64,000 nt of DNA, taken from positions 29,046,969 through 29,110,968 of the forward strand of contig OY365816.1 of NCBI GenBank assembly GCA_959347315.1, in the 5' to 3' direction. The position numbers and the translations under genes were made by a program. How positions within the stretch are numbered: position 1 is the stretch's first letter; every line of letters begins with the position of its first letter. Shown here piece after piece: positions 1 to 13,027 of the stretch. Below the pieces are notes generated by a model that saw only the letters and a program-made list of their open reading frames with translations, was not told the origin of the DNA and did not search any database. Source of the stretch: Bimastos eiseni. Lineage: Eukaryota > Annelida > Clitellata > Crassiclitellata > Lumbricidae.

Positions 1-1697
1 ATTGAATTTTGGTGTAACAAATTATGTCCCCTTCAAATCATAAATTTTCCTGGAAGTATTTAATCAGCAGTTTGGTTTACTCTAGTCTAGACCATTTTCA
101 TTATTTACAATTTTTTCATTTTAATGAAAGTTTGGAAATAAATTATCTAAGTTTCATTACATCAATCATGGGTTGGTGGGCCGCCAAAATTTAGCTTTGC
201 CTCGAGCCGCCAAGTGTCTTGAGCCGGATCTGATCATTATTATCACGCATTTATTAATTTCAAGTTAGCCCAGATTGGTGTGGAGACATTACACGAGCAG
301 CACGCTAAGACATAATTGATGAGGTCAAAATCCAGAGAGTCAGATTCAAGAGAGAGAAAGAGATAGGTGAGCCATAGGATTTACCTGAGGGATAACAATA
401 ACACCTGTGTGACGAAATATTCACCTGAATGGATAGATGACGAGCCTGGTGAGGAACCAAACAATGGTGAAAACGATGAAGAGTCCATCACAGATACGAT
501 TGTATTTGCAATACTTAGCCAACTTAGCCACCTGTCGATTTTAGGAAAAAAGTAAAGATCAATTCAGCATCACCACTACCATCTTATATGCACCAAACAT
601 CACATAAGCACCTGACCATCACATGACCACCACGATCATCACATAACCACCACTAATGTCACATAACCACCACTAATATCACATATGGTAAGCACCAAGC
701 CACCACATAACCACTACTACTATCATCACATAAACGCTACGACCATCACAGCCTCCACTACCATCACATAAGCACTAAACCATTACATAGCCATCAAACC
801 CTCACATAGCCAATGCCACCATAACAGAGCAACCAAACATCACATAACCTCCACTACCAGAACCACTACCACCAGCACAACAACCACCATTTCCACCTCC
901 ACCACAACCATCAATCAGCATGCTATATCCTCGCACACCAGACTCAAAAGAGAGACAGCGCTCTTATCCCTGCGACTCCAACCCCACATGGCCAACCCGG
1001 GCCTCACGCAGATGACCCACAGTGTCCCACACCCAACCGATAAACACTCCTCTATCTCCCAACAATTCCCGTGTCATACCTCTAAGATGTAGTCGACTGC
1101 GTCGTGAACGCAGAGGACAAGAGTTCCGACGCGAACCATGTTGGCCGCCCATGACATAGACATCAGGGTGAGTGTCGCGATATGGTGCACTATCATCTCA
1201 CCAAAATCCTAAATGCAACAACAGACAGCGACAGAATTGAGTGATAATGGCTTGACAACAATACAAAGTGATAGGATCGATTGACAAGGTATTGACAAAA
1301 GTAACAAGCGATAGAATCGAGTGATAGAGGATACCCAAAAGTACTAAGCAATAGACTAGGGCGAAAGAGGATAACTAAAAAGTACAAGAAAAGGTTGATA
1401 GGTGATACCCAAAAGTACTAAGTGATAGAATTAAGTGATATGGGCAACCCAAAGAACCAAGTAATAGAATTGAAAAATAAGGCCAAGAAAAAAGTACCAA
1501 ATTGACTGAAAGTAGCAATCGATAGAATTGAGTAGAAGGGTGAGAACAAAACAACTGAGGGATAAAATCAGTTTAAAGACGAAAATGAAGAGAATCAAGT
1601 TAAAAAGTGACCCACTAACAGAACCAAGGAATGCAATGAAGTAAGTAAGGAAAAAATAAAATGACTGAAAATAGAATCAAGCGATCGTTTAGCCAAC
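1..1697. other. Left edge: ceramide synthase intron, no exon recognised
   Basis: On the minus strand this stretch follows the sixth coding exon of the ceramide synthase gene, so it should be intron running off the window. I looked for the next exon, which should carry the His-His Lag1p motif, and did not find it. About 570-910 is a degenerate tandem repeat built on CATCACATAACCACCAC-like units. About 1240-1560 repeats words such as AAGTGATAGAATTGAGTGATA. The short reading frames here do not look like coding sequence. Confidence 0.6.
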
Positions 1698-4600
1698 CTT
1701 GCGTTTGGTGTCCATGAAGAGGGAGAGGACAAGGGACCAGTAGAAGGACATCTCAAGCATATAGTACCACCAACAATCAGCTGAAAGTGGCTGTCAAACA
1801 CAAACTTCAGAAATTAAAAAGAAATCAGTCATAAATTCAAGAACAGATTAATCGATTGTGGTGTCAATGGTAAATCACCATTTCAAACAATTTCTGACAT
1901 CAACAAACACAGACTTTAAAACTCTTGTAGTTGCTACTTGTAACTGTTGTAACTATGTACTTTTGCAACTTGTAATCAATTACATTCTGTAACCATTAGG
2001 TCGCCCTAGAAACGTGTTGAAAAGCTCAAGAAAATGGTGAACAATATTAAAGTTGTACTGCTAACTGTTATCTTGAATAGAGTAATAATTTCTATTAAAA
2101 CCGATAAAAAGGCAAATCTTCTCATTTTTCTTCCCATCCATCACTGGGAAGATTAGGTATCATGGGAGAGACATTGTCTTCTTTCAATTTTTATTACCAC
2201 CATATTTTTCCCCAAGATACAGACTATACCCGGCAGTTGGAAAATTATTCTGATAATTAAGGACGGCTTATTAGCATCATAGGCCCTTTTATTACTAGTA
2301 GGAGCAATACCTTTATTATTACTAAAACATACAAAGGGTTACAAAGGTTCTCATACTTTGAAATCCTTAAGGTTTGAAATAGTAAAACTCATAAAATACC
2401 AACAAACAACTATTCAGCAAAATGTAAGTTAACCACAAAGTCTCTTACTTGAGCTGGATAGTTGTACCAACAATGTTTTGTATCCCAGAACCAAGGTTTC
2501 TGTTCACATGCAAATCACAAACACAACATCAAACAGTTGACATCGGCAACATTTACACAACATGTCAACATGTCAATATACACAATGTGTCAAATAAATT
2601 ATAAGCTTTCGTCTGCGAAATTAAAACTGCAAGTGAAAATTCCCAGACTGGCATTTCAAACTTTAAAACTAGCAAAAAATGTAAACAAAATAATTGTTGA
2701 TAACAAGATCAACGAAAATCAAATCCCTTGGTAGAAACTCGACTGTCCTATTAGAGTCTAGAATCCAGGGGGACTAATACGCCTCTGAGCGCCACCTAGT
2801 AGATATCTCGAAGGGATGCTATATCAAGTAGTTATGATTGATTAATACAAGATATGTATGTTATTATACAAATTATGAATTACTAATACCAGGGATTCTA
2901 TGGCACACTGAATATGTAAACGTGTAAGCGAATGTAACATCTCAGTGATTATGTGGCGCAGATACTTACGTCCCAGAGAATGTAAAGACCAGACCAGAAC
3001 GAAAGAAGGTAGAAGAGAAACCTCCAACTGAAACAAACAATGTTGTCATCTTCATTACAGTCCAATTATTACAATCATTAATATTATCATCAATATTGCT
3101 GCTGTTATTCCTGTTATTATAATCAAATATCAATGTCATCATTATTATTATCATTATTATTATTGTTACTTTAAGACTCAACCCATCAATCAACCCATTC
3201 TTTAAAACTTAACCCATCAATCAACCCATTCTCTAAAACTTAACCCATCAATCAACCCATTCTTTAAAACTTAACCCATCAATCAACCCATCCTCCAAAA
3301 CCTGACCCATCAATCAACCCATTCTCTAAAACCTAACCCATCGATCAACCCATTCTCTAAAACCTAACCCATCAATCAACCCATTCTCTAAAACCCATCA
3401 ATCAACCCATTCTCTAAAACCTAACCCATCAATCAACCCATCCCCTAAGATTGAACCCATCTGATGATCAAATTACCTTGTTTCCTTAAACCTTTGCATT
3501 TCGCTAGGTTTGCTCTGCGCTCTTCGCCTTCGCCACCATCGCTCGATCTGGCGTGTAGTCATATCCAGCTTTTTCTCCAGTCTCTACAACAACGCACAAA
3601 CATCTACTCATTCACTGACAACCCCAAAACAGCATCCAAAGACAAAAAAAATGAAGAAGATGAAGATAACACCAATGAAGATCAAAAATACCAACAACAA
3701 AGAAGATGAAGAACCCACCAGTGAAGAAGATGAAGATAACACCAAAGAAGAAGGTGAAGATAACACCAATGAAGAAGGTGAAGATAACACCAAAGAGAAT
3801 GAAAATAACACTAATGATGAACATGAAGATAACACCAACAAAGAAGACAAAGATAACAACAATGAAGGAGATGGAGAATCAATGAATGAAGAAGATGAAG
3901 ATAACACCAATTTAGAAAGCAAAGATAACACCAAAGAAGATGATGATAACACTAATAAAGAAAATGACGATAACACCAACAAAGAAGGTGAAGATAACAC
4001 CAATGAAGAAGATGGAGACACCATCAATGAAAAAGATAAAGATGGCACTAAAGTAGATAAAGATAACAACAAGGAAGAAGATGAAGTTAAAAAAAAATAT
4101 GAAGATACTACTAATGAAGAAGATGAAATAGCACTAAGGTAGATGAAGATACCACCAATCAATAAGATGAAGATAAAACTAAGGGAGACAAAGATAACAC
4201 CAAGAACTGAAAAGTTCTGCTCGATTTCTTACATGTAATACATCTGGAGTTGGAAGAACTTTACGATAATTTCTAAACGTCTTCTCGAGCTCCTCATTTG
4301 GCTCAGCGGCTTGCGGAGGGCGCTCACGTAGTTTGTGCATGCGGCCAACAGGGAGTGCTACAAACCTAAATGCAACAACAGCCAAATTACTTAAATTGTC
4401 AACTTGGGTAGAATAACATAAATGCTGTGAGTAAAATTGCAATATATGAAATGGATAACTATTCTGTGACCGAAAATTCGGCCACAATAAAATGAATTTT
4501 AATTCTACTGTCGAAAACGCGCACAACTTCGCGGGTGAAGGCCTTTGTGCATGCACAACCTTCGGCGTCTGCGCACTTGTAAAACACCTAGATGCTCAAA

Positions 4601-5103
4601 TGCATCGTGTATCAACTGTATCGTGTATATGCATCAACTGCATCGTGAGGGTCGGTGTCGATATACGCGAAGTCTTCGGCCGCAGTATGCCCGAATATTC
4701 GGCCGCAGAAGCACACCTCATATAATAAAACACAGCGTTATGACTCTAAAACGACACTGACACACATAAGGCGGCGATCAACTCTCACAAAGCTTATTTA
4801 AATCAACAGGCAAAAAGCCAGCGCTACAAAAACGACTAAACGACCCGACAAACGAGCAGCTTGCAACAAAACGTTCGTGAACCCAGTAAGACGCTTACAA
4901 CGTGATCGTCCCGTGACTAACCTCTCCCAAAGAAGCCGCGCAATAAACAACCCGATCGCCATTGGAAACAGAATCCATAGGTCTCCAGCGGCCGGATAGT
5001 AAACTGTTTCGTTTCGCTTTAGTATGGACCAATTCGTGCCCGGGGGAAGCCAGAAGGATTCGGCCCATAAAATATCCTGGAACCTCTGCCACAGCTCCGC
5101 CAT
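1698..5103 (-). CDS. CERS: Ceramide synthase (LASS/CerS family), first six coding exons, 3' part off window
   Basis: Ceramide synthases are ER membrane enzymes that N-acylate sphingoid bases with acyl-CoA. Exons on the minus strand are 5103-4922, 4365-4233, 3583-3477, 3027-2970, 2499-2449 and 1790-1698; every junction has GT-AG ends and matching phase (2,0,2,0,0). The N terminus carries the family pattern ESFWLPP...W...L plus an NET sequon. It is followed by a membrane helix ending LLWERFVALP, then a linker with EELEKTFR. Next is the Hox-like domain ([17 protein letters not shown]). The TLC domain then begins: [26 protein letters not shown] and [21 protein letters not shown]. Each piece lines up in order with human CERS5/6 as I remember them. 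The catalytic Lag1p motif with two histidines lies in the missing downstream exons. An in-frame ATG at 5157 is an alternative start; the one at 5103 fits the family N terminus and has the better context. The homeodomain-like segment argues against the CERS1 subgroup. Confidence 0.93.
3170..3460. repeat. 31-bp minisatellite in ceramide synthase intron
   Basis: About nine head-to-tail copies of a unit close to AACCCATCAATCAACCCATT plus CTCTAAAACCT, with one shortened copy near 3390. It fills most of the intron between exons 3 and 4 of the ceramide synthase gene (3028-3476). Confidence 0.9.
3640..4200. repeat. 21-bp GAAGATAACACCAAT-type minisatellite in ceramide synthase intron
   Basis: Degenerate tandem repeat of a roughly 21-bp unit (GAAGATAACACCAATGAAGA-like), filling the intron between exons 2 and 3 (3584-4232). 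Because the unit length is a multiple of three, both strands stay open: the plus strand reads an acidic EDNTNEE-like heptad, the minus strand a Ser/Leu/Val-rich frame. Its position inside an intron with well-supported splice sites argues against it being a gene. Confidence 0.85.
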
Positions 5104-5110
5104 GTTGTTG
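5094..5110 (-). promoter_or_regulatory. TISU-like start context of ceramide synthase
   Basis: The start codon at 5103-5101 reads CAACATGGCGGA on the minus strand. This matches 11 of 12 positions of the TISU element (SAASATGGCGGC), which marks genes with very short 5' UTRs and overlaps a YY1 site. It favours this ATG over the upstream in-frame ATG at 5157. The UTR length is not visible in the sequence. Confidence 0.4.
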
Positions 5111-5159
5111 AAGACCAATGTCCCGTTGAAATGTAGCATCCCTGGTGAAGCGGCCATCT

Positions 5160-5988
5160 CCCGCCACCAAGCGATTGCTGATGAGGCTGTAAAGTAAAAA
5201 TGGTTATTTTATAATTATCTCCCAATATAAACGTTTAAAACTCCTATCGCTTATTATCTTCTCAACCGCTTATTGGCCTTAGGGGTCAATTTACAGTCTT
5301 ACCACCCAGAAATGACTATCGTCGAAGTCCATTACGTAACAATTCGAAGGGATAAATTATACTGAATGAATGATCATGATTTGCCCTACCTGTATAATAC
5401 TGTATTCCTCGATCGCTGAAGAGCGTTCTAGTCCGTTTTCCAGTTGTCGTTTGTGTAGAAATGTTCCGTACTAAACGAGAAGCAATCCAACAATAAAATC
5501 AACGCGGCAAGTTAATCACCTGGGCCTAGTTATAAGTTATACATCGATGTAGAGTGGTTTATGATAATGGCAACGCTTAGTCTTTCATTCGATAGGTGGC
5601 GTTGTTTAAATGGCAGATGAGCAGACGTGCGCTTTGCGTGGCTGCCGCCCAGTTAAATGCGACTTGTGTTATAGCTTGTGGTCATCCGCTCATACTATGA
5701 CTTGAATTGAATAAAATTTAAGAAGGATTATTCATCAAAATAACACAGTGCGTCATCGATGACACTGCTACAGTGGACCATCGCTAGCGCCTCTGTAGGC
5801 CTACTGGTATGGTGCGACAGAGTGTAGGCTATAATTCGAAATATGTCCGACTGAGCTTGCCTCTTTTGCAAGGACAGTATTTGGCACGGCATATCCATGA
5901 TATTCTCGGAACGAAATAGTGTCTGTCTGGGTTTCGGGCCAATTACCTGGGCAAGCGCAATCGCATAATATTTGAAGCATTAGTCAAG

Positions 5989-6020
<32 letters not shown>

Positions 6021-8110
6021 GAAATTTATTTGGCTGATCAACATTATATGCAACAATTTACAACGAATCCACAACAAAATAGTAACCTAAATAAGTCAAT
6101 TCTATTTTGGAAAGGAGAGGAGTAGTTATGGAGTGAGCAAGGAAGTTAAGATAGGCCTAAGCCTGAGAGACCCAATTAGGGACCAAAGGTCCTGCAAGTT
6201 AGGGCCACCTAGTAGGATACATGTAGGTTATAGAGAATAGAGATGGCCGGTAAGAGAAGATCAAAGGAAATAGATTAAACGGTGGATTAAATGGTGTACA
6301 AACATAAATAATATAACTAGTCTTAACTAACAAACTGCAGCTAGTAGGTGAAAAGATCTGACAATAGATGCAACACAAAATTAGTTGATACAGGTTATTT
6401 TTATTTATGTAGCTAGGTATGAGAAACAATTTGTCAGAGAGCTAGGTTTGGTTCTGTACTCGAGTTGAGGATCCCAGCCCTTAGGTTCTTAGGTTTGAAG
6501 TGTCGTATTAACCTAATTTCAAAGACATGCGAAAGAGTAGCTATGATAGAGGACATCAGAGAAACCCCATTAATCCACTATAGGGCTAAATGTGAACAGT
6601 CGGAACGTTATTTTGACCAATTGCTACAACAACGTGAGCTCTATCTTGTATAGGAAATTTCCGTACTAGAAACTGCCGATGGAATTTTGTAGCGCTCTAA
6701 ATAGTCTCATGTGCAGAGGCGGCGATCTCGTTTGAAAGGTGAGGGACACCCGATGAGAGAAATGTGAAGGGGACAGACGTATAGCGTGTCCCCTCTCAGC
6801 AAAGAGTGAGAGGATTTGTCTCCTAAATCCACAGGATCTCTGCCTCTACTTGTTTGCTTCTAACCAGTGTATACGCATTAAATTGTACACACCGATTGCA
6901 TATAATTATTTAAAAAATAACTTATAACAATAGCATATTGCAAAGTCAGACAGGAACAACTGACACTAAACAAAGATAAATCGACTAACAGGATTATTAG
7001 TTGATTACAGTATAATTTATTATAACCTAAACAGTATGCGGCCGAGGGGGCAAATTTTCACGTTGAGCTCTTTGTAGCATCACAGCCGCACATGCCATGC
7101 CAACTACGTATGCCTACATTGTTGCTAGTCTCGACCGATTGCTCACTAAGCTCTTAAGGGCTGAAAAACTTCTTGTCCAATCAGATGACGCCCATGTGTC
7201 ACGTGTTCTCCATATCTTGCGCTGTCGCCAACGTTTTCATAGATCACGGTCAATGTCACTAGATTAGTCACGGCCACTCGAGTCAATGATAAAAATAATA
7301 ATTAATATGCCATTAACTAATATAAAATAAGTATACTATGGTTACGTAATACAGTAGAAGAAGAAGAAGGGAATCCCATTAAGCTATACTGAGGATAATT
7401 TAATAAGTGCTAGCGACTTCATTTTCTTAGCCTCGGCGTATGAGTACTGGCGACCAGTGCTCTCTCGCCGTCTCACCTTCCCACAGTTTACAGTCAATGT
7501 ATTTATAGCTGAATTGGCAGAGGCGCTGGTTGCAGCGCCGTATTTGGTATTTCAGGGACGTATACCCAAAATTAAATGACGTCATTATTCCGAGAGCATA
7601 TAATTGAATAAGTCATGTTTTGCTTCAAATAATATTATCGCCGTCATTCGTCATTCGTCAATTAATTATTTAATAAAAAACAACCGTATCTTAGTTATCT
7701 ACATTAAGAAACGGACGTGCAGTGACGGAGATAAAAACGTGTCACGTGCTCAATAGCGAGCTGTTTTAAATGTAGGAATAAACTGCACAGAGTGCAATAA
7801 GCAAACTCCAGCTCCTATGAACAGTTATCCTTTGGGAGGCGCTATATAAGCACTATTATGGATGAGATATGATACTAACCAAAAAATGAAACTGCGTAAG
7901 CCTATGCGTTGTGGTATTAAAAGTGCGTTTCGTGTTAATTGAACGTAGGCGCTGAACTTTGAACTCCCTGAACTTAGACCGCACGAATACTTTTCACAAT
8001 AATTATTAGTCTCTAAGTCTAAGGCCACGGTCACGTGATTCTTCTGTTGTGTTCTAAACTCTAAAGCATATTAGGATTGTACTACATATTGCACTGAGAC
8101 TCCGAAATAC

Positions 8111-8112
<2 letters not shown>
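5160..8112. other. Intergenic region, no gene seen
   Basis: AT-rich sequence upstream of the ceramide synthase start. It contains a (CAAT)n microsatellite at about 5986-6019 followed by non-coding-looking sequence, and a CCAATCAGATGACG box near 7180. At about 7830 there is a GGCGCTATATAAG word, the trace of a LINE 3' tail family seen elsewhere in the window. No open frame looks like a conserved protein. Confidence 0.6.

Positions 8113-8189
<77 letters not shown>
8113..8189. repeat. (TA)n followed by (GA)n microsatellite
   Basis: About 48 bases of pure TA dinucleotide joined directly to about 29 bases of GA dinucleotide. Confidence 0.95.
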
Positions 8190-8191
<2 letters not shown>

Positions 8192-8499
8192 ACGCCACTA
8201 GAAATTAATCGTAGTCGTAATCTCAGCATTTCTGCAGCGCCCACAAAAGCGAAGTCGCGGGAACCAGCTTATGCACAGGCGCTTCATCAAAGCAAAATCG
8301 ATAGGCAGAGGTCAGCCGTTATTAGGTCGATTTTAAGCGTAAGACCGTTCGAAGCACTGGTTGACTCTTTGCAAAATTAAAAAGTTTTTAGTTATAGGTC
8401 TATTGGTTTATTCTTGATTTTATAATAGACACCAAAAAATAAGATATATTTAAGAAATAAAACATTGTCACCCAAACTCTGCCACTTCTGATACCCTGA

Positions 8500-8582
8500 C
8501 CGTGCCAGTCCCAAGCCTCGATGAAGGAGGAGGGATACGCTAATCATCCTTGTTATGAAACGTGTCATTAAACTGCAACAGC
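8500..8582 (+). repeat. Interspersed repeat family A, copy 1
   Basis: Contains GTGCCAGTCCCAAGCCT, then GGAGGAGGGATACGCTAATC and a TGTTAT...GTGTCATTAAACTGCAAC tail. The same ordered blocks recur near 31,660 (minus), 33,121, 33,272 and 57,378, so this is a dispersed repeat. No coding capacity is seen. Confidence 0.75.
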
Positions 8583-9424
8583 TGGGGAGACCCTATACAC
8601 AGTCTACAGTCTTAGTCAATTGGAGCCATCATGGTTCATGTGATAACGCAGTATAACGAACATTATCAAGTGAAGGAAGTAATCAAAGGGCAATTAACAA
8701 TTTACCCCTCTCCCCAAATAAACTTTAATTATCTAAAACATCTGGTTAGAGCTTGTGTAGTCAAAATCCACGACGCAAATGTGTCTATTATGTACGCGTG
8801 GCGGCGCCACTATTCTTTGATGTCTATATCGAGCAGTCTATGGAAGCCCACATAGATAACATTGCAGTGAAAATAGCAACAACGTAGGCATTTTATCACG
8901 TATCGCAACCTAAATGCCCCAGAGACCTAATCTATCTATCAGTCTTGACTACTCCCTTGTCAACCCGTTTTCAACTCGCTATAACATTATCCAGACTATA
9001 TATATAAGGAGTTCACCCTCTTTAACTTGAGCCTTTTTGTGTTTTTTGTTCTTTGGTAGTGCCAATTTTGCCGACTCGTGTTCCAAAATAATTAAACTCG
9101 ACCGATAATTGCATTCCAGACTTAATGAATTTATGTTTGAGCATTTGAATAACTTATTACCATTATGGCTTGCTAACTTTTCTCAAACGTGCTCTGATTC
9201 AATCTCTGTGGCCTTTGAAATGCTGGCAGCTTTAGACCATGCTATAGTGACATCCCTATTTTCTACTGAACTGTCTCTGACCCTCAAGCGTTGAACAAGT
9301 AACTCTCGCTCGCTTTGGGACCGTTGACCCCTTTAGGTCCTTCTCTATGTTCTGCCAAACAGTCGGCCATCTTGCGTGTATGTATGTATGTGTGCATGCA
9401 TGTGTTTCTGTGGGTATATGTATA

Positions 9425-9785
9425 TAGAGCCTCTGATATCAAGTGGCGCTATATAAGTTTTCCATTACATTATGTATGCATGTGTGTATAATTATATGTA
9501 TGCATGTATGTAGGCTTATGTGTGTACATGTACTGTTGCAATAGCAATCAAACAGTTGGACAACAATAGTGCAACAACCAGAGAAAATCCATGCAACAAC
9601 AGGACAACAGCAAAGCAACAGCTGAATATGAATCAACAGTACAGTTGGTGAACAACACTCCAACAATTGTACAACAACATCCGGATGACATCGATGCAAC
9701 TAAGCAATAACAATGCAACCGCAGTGGTGCAACAGCCAAGCAACAACAGCGCAGACAACGGCCCAGTGGTTAGCAACAACGTGTG
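9425..9785. repeat. LINE 3'-tail trace and CAACA-rich degenerate repeat
   Basis: 9425-9475 reads GAGCCTCTGATATCAAGTGG then CGCTATATAAGTTTTCCATT, a plus-strand copy of the LINE 3'-tail family found at many places here. About 9536-9785 is a degenerate CAACAA/CAACAG-rich repeat, and GTATGTATG runs lie between them. The open frames here are low complexity and are not taken as genes. Confidence 0.6.
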
Positions 9786-10379
9786 GTACAGAAAGCGAAG
9801 GGTAAAACTCTCCCATGTGAGCTTCATTTTGAAGCGCCTTAATAAACATTCCAAAGAAGTTTAAGCAATGCACCGGGTGCACCCAAATATCCTTTTGTCG
9901 CCAATTTTTCTTCCCAGCCTCTCTCGGGGTTGGGAAGGTACAGAAGCAACCCTAGACGTAAACCAACAGAAGATAGAGTACTACAGAGCCAGGGTCAAGT
10001 TATGCGCAGCTGTGGTAAGTCTTTAATTAAACTGCGTCTATGGCAACAACACAGATCGGGTTCGTGAGACGACGGAACATTTACTAAACTCTGTCTGTGT
10101 GACCTTATTTTGTCAATTATCTTGTACAAAAATAACTATGAAAACGACTACCTTATCGGACTCTGGTGGTGATTATCCTGGGGCGGTGTTCGTGGTGATG
10201 CTGGAGGGGTGATGGTGGTAGAATACTGAGGTCTTTTCTCCTAGGTTTATGACTAAAAAACTTCTATAGAGCCGCCATAATTATGCACAGCTAGTTGTTT
10301 CTGAGGTGCCATTGTTGCGGCTTGGCTGTTTTACGGTGCCACATAAATAGTCGTTATTATTACTATCTCCCTCTGGTTA

Positions 10380-10625
10380 AAGGGTTTGTGGAGGTGGTAA
10401 CGGTGGTGGTCATCGTAGTAACGGTGGCCACAGTGACGGTGGTAGTGGTAGTCGTAGCAGTGGAATCATCGTGATAGTGGTATGAAGGTAGCTAGTAATA
10501 ATGGAAGTGGTGGAAGTCCTAGTGGCAGTGGTAGTATTGGAAGTAGTAGAGGCATGGGACGTGAGACAACACAAGCGGAGTGATGATGATGATGATGACG
10601 ATGATGATGATGATGATGATGATTG
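10380..10625. repeat. Degenerate GGTGGT/GTAGTGG repeat ending in (GAT)n
   Basis: About 10,380-10,560 is an imperfect GGTGGTAGTGG-type repeat. About 10,578-10,622 is a GAT trinucleotide microsatellite. Confidence 0.8.
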
Positions 10626-10844
10626 GCAGTCTGGAAATGCCAGTCGACTGTCTTGGATTAGTGCCAACCCAACAGTAGCCTCGGCAGGTGCAGACAAAAG
10701 TAAAGGAACAGAGGAGTACGAAGAAGAGAAAGACGGAGATACGAAGACAGACAGACAGACGCAGTCAGAGATATTGGCAGAGAGAAGTAGAAGAGAGTTA
10801 AAGGGAGAAATGAAAGCATAGGAAGACAGAGACAGTGTTTCTGG

Positions 10845-11050
10845 TACCTCCATCTGGAACTCTCTACAGTACTTCTTCGTGTTCGCAACTCTTTCAGCGA
10901 GAGACCGACTGTCTTTCGCTCTGAGTTGGAAACCTACGTCTTCCAGTCGGCCTATGACTTTTAGAATCGTTGCCCGGCTTCAATGTGCACTTCTGAACTT
11001 TAAAAGAAGGGCATTGCATCAACGGCTGCATTGTATTGCACTGCATAACG
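10845..11050 (+). mobile_element. L2/CR1-like LINE 3' end (RT C terminus and tail), decayed
   Basis: The plus strand encodes ATCTGGAACTCTCT (IWNSL), then, after a frame shift, LRVRNSFSERP and FRSELETYVFQSAYDF followed by a stop at about 10,971. WNSL...F+S.L.TY.F..A is the usual C-terminal pattern of non-LTR reverse transcriptases. After the stop comes TGCACTTCTGAACT...AAGAAGGGCA...GCATTGTATTGCAC. The same block forms the 3' part of the SINE at 61,690, so this LINE looks like the partner that supplied the SINE tail. Confidence 0.6.
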
Positions 11051-13024
11051 AGAGAATGGGAAAGCAGAACAGAGAGAGAAAGAGAAACAGAGAGACCGAG
11101 AGGAAGAGGGAAAGCGAGAGCTATGGTGAAAGAAGCGCAGTGACCTACCATCCATTCCTCCTCCCCATCCTTTTCCTTCTGCTATAGTCCTCTAACTACT
11201 TCTCCACCTCCTATCTTCCTCCTCTTCGTCTTCATCTCCATCATCCCTCCCTCCCTCCATCCCTGCCTGCGCATGCGCTGATTGAAAGCAGCCTGCTTCG
11301 GTTCTGTTCCCACACCACGACCTCCCTCTACCCACACGCTCTGAGCCCTTTGTGACGCCCTTCCGTTACGACGCTCTCACACGTATCGACTCCATGAGCC
11401 AAAGGAAACTTCATGCCATTGACCCATACGGGCTCCTCAGGCCCTAGCTCAGCCTCCGCCAATCGTAGCATGCAGACTCTCAACTCGATCGTGGTATCCG
11501 CCACAAGAACGAAACATCAGTGAAGTTCGTTTAATCGTTAAAGCAGCGAAAAGGAATAATCTCTACTCGTATCAGCGCTCGTGAATAAGCTGGTGCCCTG
11601 CGCTTGGCTTTCAAGTGGCCGTTTTGAGGTATATAGATTACGATTTCCATTTTCAAGTCGGTGAGCGATGTTCGATCTATTATAGGCAGCTCCTCCTCCT
11701 CGTGGGTTTCTGTTGTGATTGAAAATCATCGAATGTCTGCAACTGATTCTCTGTTAAACAGGATCATTCGGGTTCCCTGTTAAACTTCCCGCATCCACTG
11801 CTTCCCTGCTTCTCCTTTCCCTCATCCATCGCATTTCCATCTGAATGAACTGCTTTTCGTTGTCATTTTTCTAAATGCGATCATAGACTGAGGTCTTGAC
11901 CGTCTTGGATGTTATTATAAAGGCGCTATAGAAGTTATTTAATTAGATTAGATTTGATTAGATCAATGTTCCAAAGTGTTGCCTCCTAGCATTCGACCTT
12001 CACCAAGTTCAACGCCGATCTTGTAAACACCAAAATCTTTCCCTTGTCAATAGAAATGCCAAAACAAGGTGAATCGATTGCACCTCGTAGACAACTTTAC
12101 ATGTAGACACGTGATTTGCCTCAGAATATATAGGCCGAGTTATCTGAAAACACGCTACAAAATGAGTGAATGAATTAGGAAACTGAAATGTAAGTAACAA
12201 CTTCTATTGCGCAGGTGTCTACTGTGCATGTAATAATTAGTAAGAAAGTAGGCCTATATGGGTAGTAGGACTAAGTATTAAGAATTTTAGTATTAAGAAG
12301 GTAGGTAATTGTAAGGTAGGTAGTATACCCAGATAACCACCCACGCCGGACTCAGTAGGTCGGTAACACGTCCACAAACCCATCAGTAGGCCTAACCGAC
12401 ATCTTGCCGCTCAGCAGGTGCTCAAAGATCCGGCGTGTGTTTTTCAGACGTCGACCCAACGTCGGCTTCCGACGTTGTTATTTATCGTCGGCCCAGCGTC
12501 GTTTATCGACGTCGATCTATTTCACTTCGGTCCGACATCGGTTCGGATATCAGACCGTGCTTGACAGTCAGTTACCGTGCTCAATGCAGTCCAAAGCACG
12601 ATACCAGAATGTTTAAACGAACATTGACTGCAAATGTACTGCAAAGTACAGTACAAGTAAGAACTAGACGAACTCAAAAGACCAATGCAAACATTTAGAG
12701 AACATAAATCATTAAAACTTATGAAAATTGGTGAACGTTAACTTCACTTTTTGGTAAATGAACTGAGATGAGTGATCAAATGTACTAACGATTAACTATT
12801 TCTTCATTAATGGTTAATTAGATCGCTGTCTCCTACTGCAACTTCGTTTAATGGCAAAAATATCAAACACATGTTCTTATGTTTAAAAATAATAGTTCTC
12901 ATATATTCATGCGGACAAGATGTTTCCACGCGTCCATCCGATTAAAATTGCTTCAGGTCAAAGTTCCCAGGATGCGACTATCATAATGTTAGGGTGGAAA
13001 GTTTCTTATCGTGAACATCCTTTC
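11051..13024. other. Intergenic, repeat-derived, no gene seen
   Basis: Holds pyrimidine-rich sequence (11,150-11,260) and a block around 11,565-11,610 (GCTCGTGAATAAGCT, then CTTTCAAGTGGCC) that recurs near 23,470 and, inverted, near 29,360. A LINE-tail word GGCGCTATAGAAGTTATTT lies near 11,920. No reading frame is convincing. Confidence 0.55.
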
Positions 13025-13027
13025 TGC

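Noticed and set aside
3510..4142. 210-codon acidic open frame on the plus strand
   Set aside because: It is the 21-bp minisatellite inside a ceramide synthase intron with good splice sites; the opposite strand is equally open.
9667..9864. Asn/Gln-rich frame
   Set aside because: Low-complexity CAACAA repeat next to a LINE-tail trace; no splice or start support.
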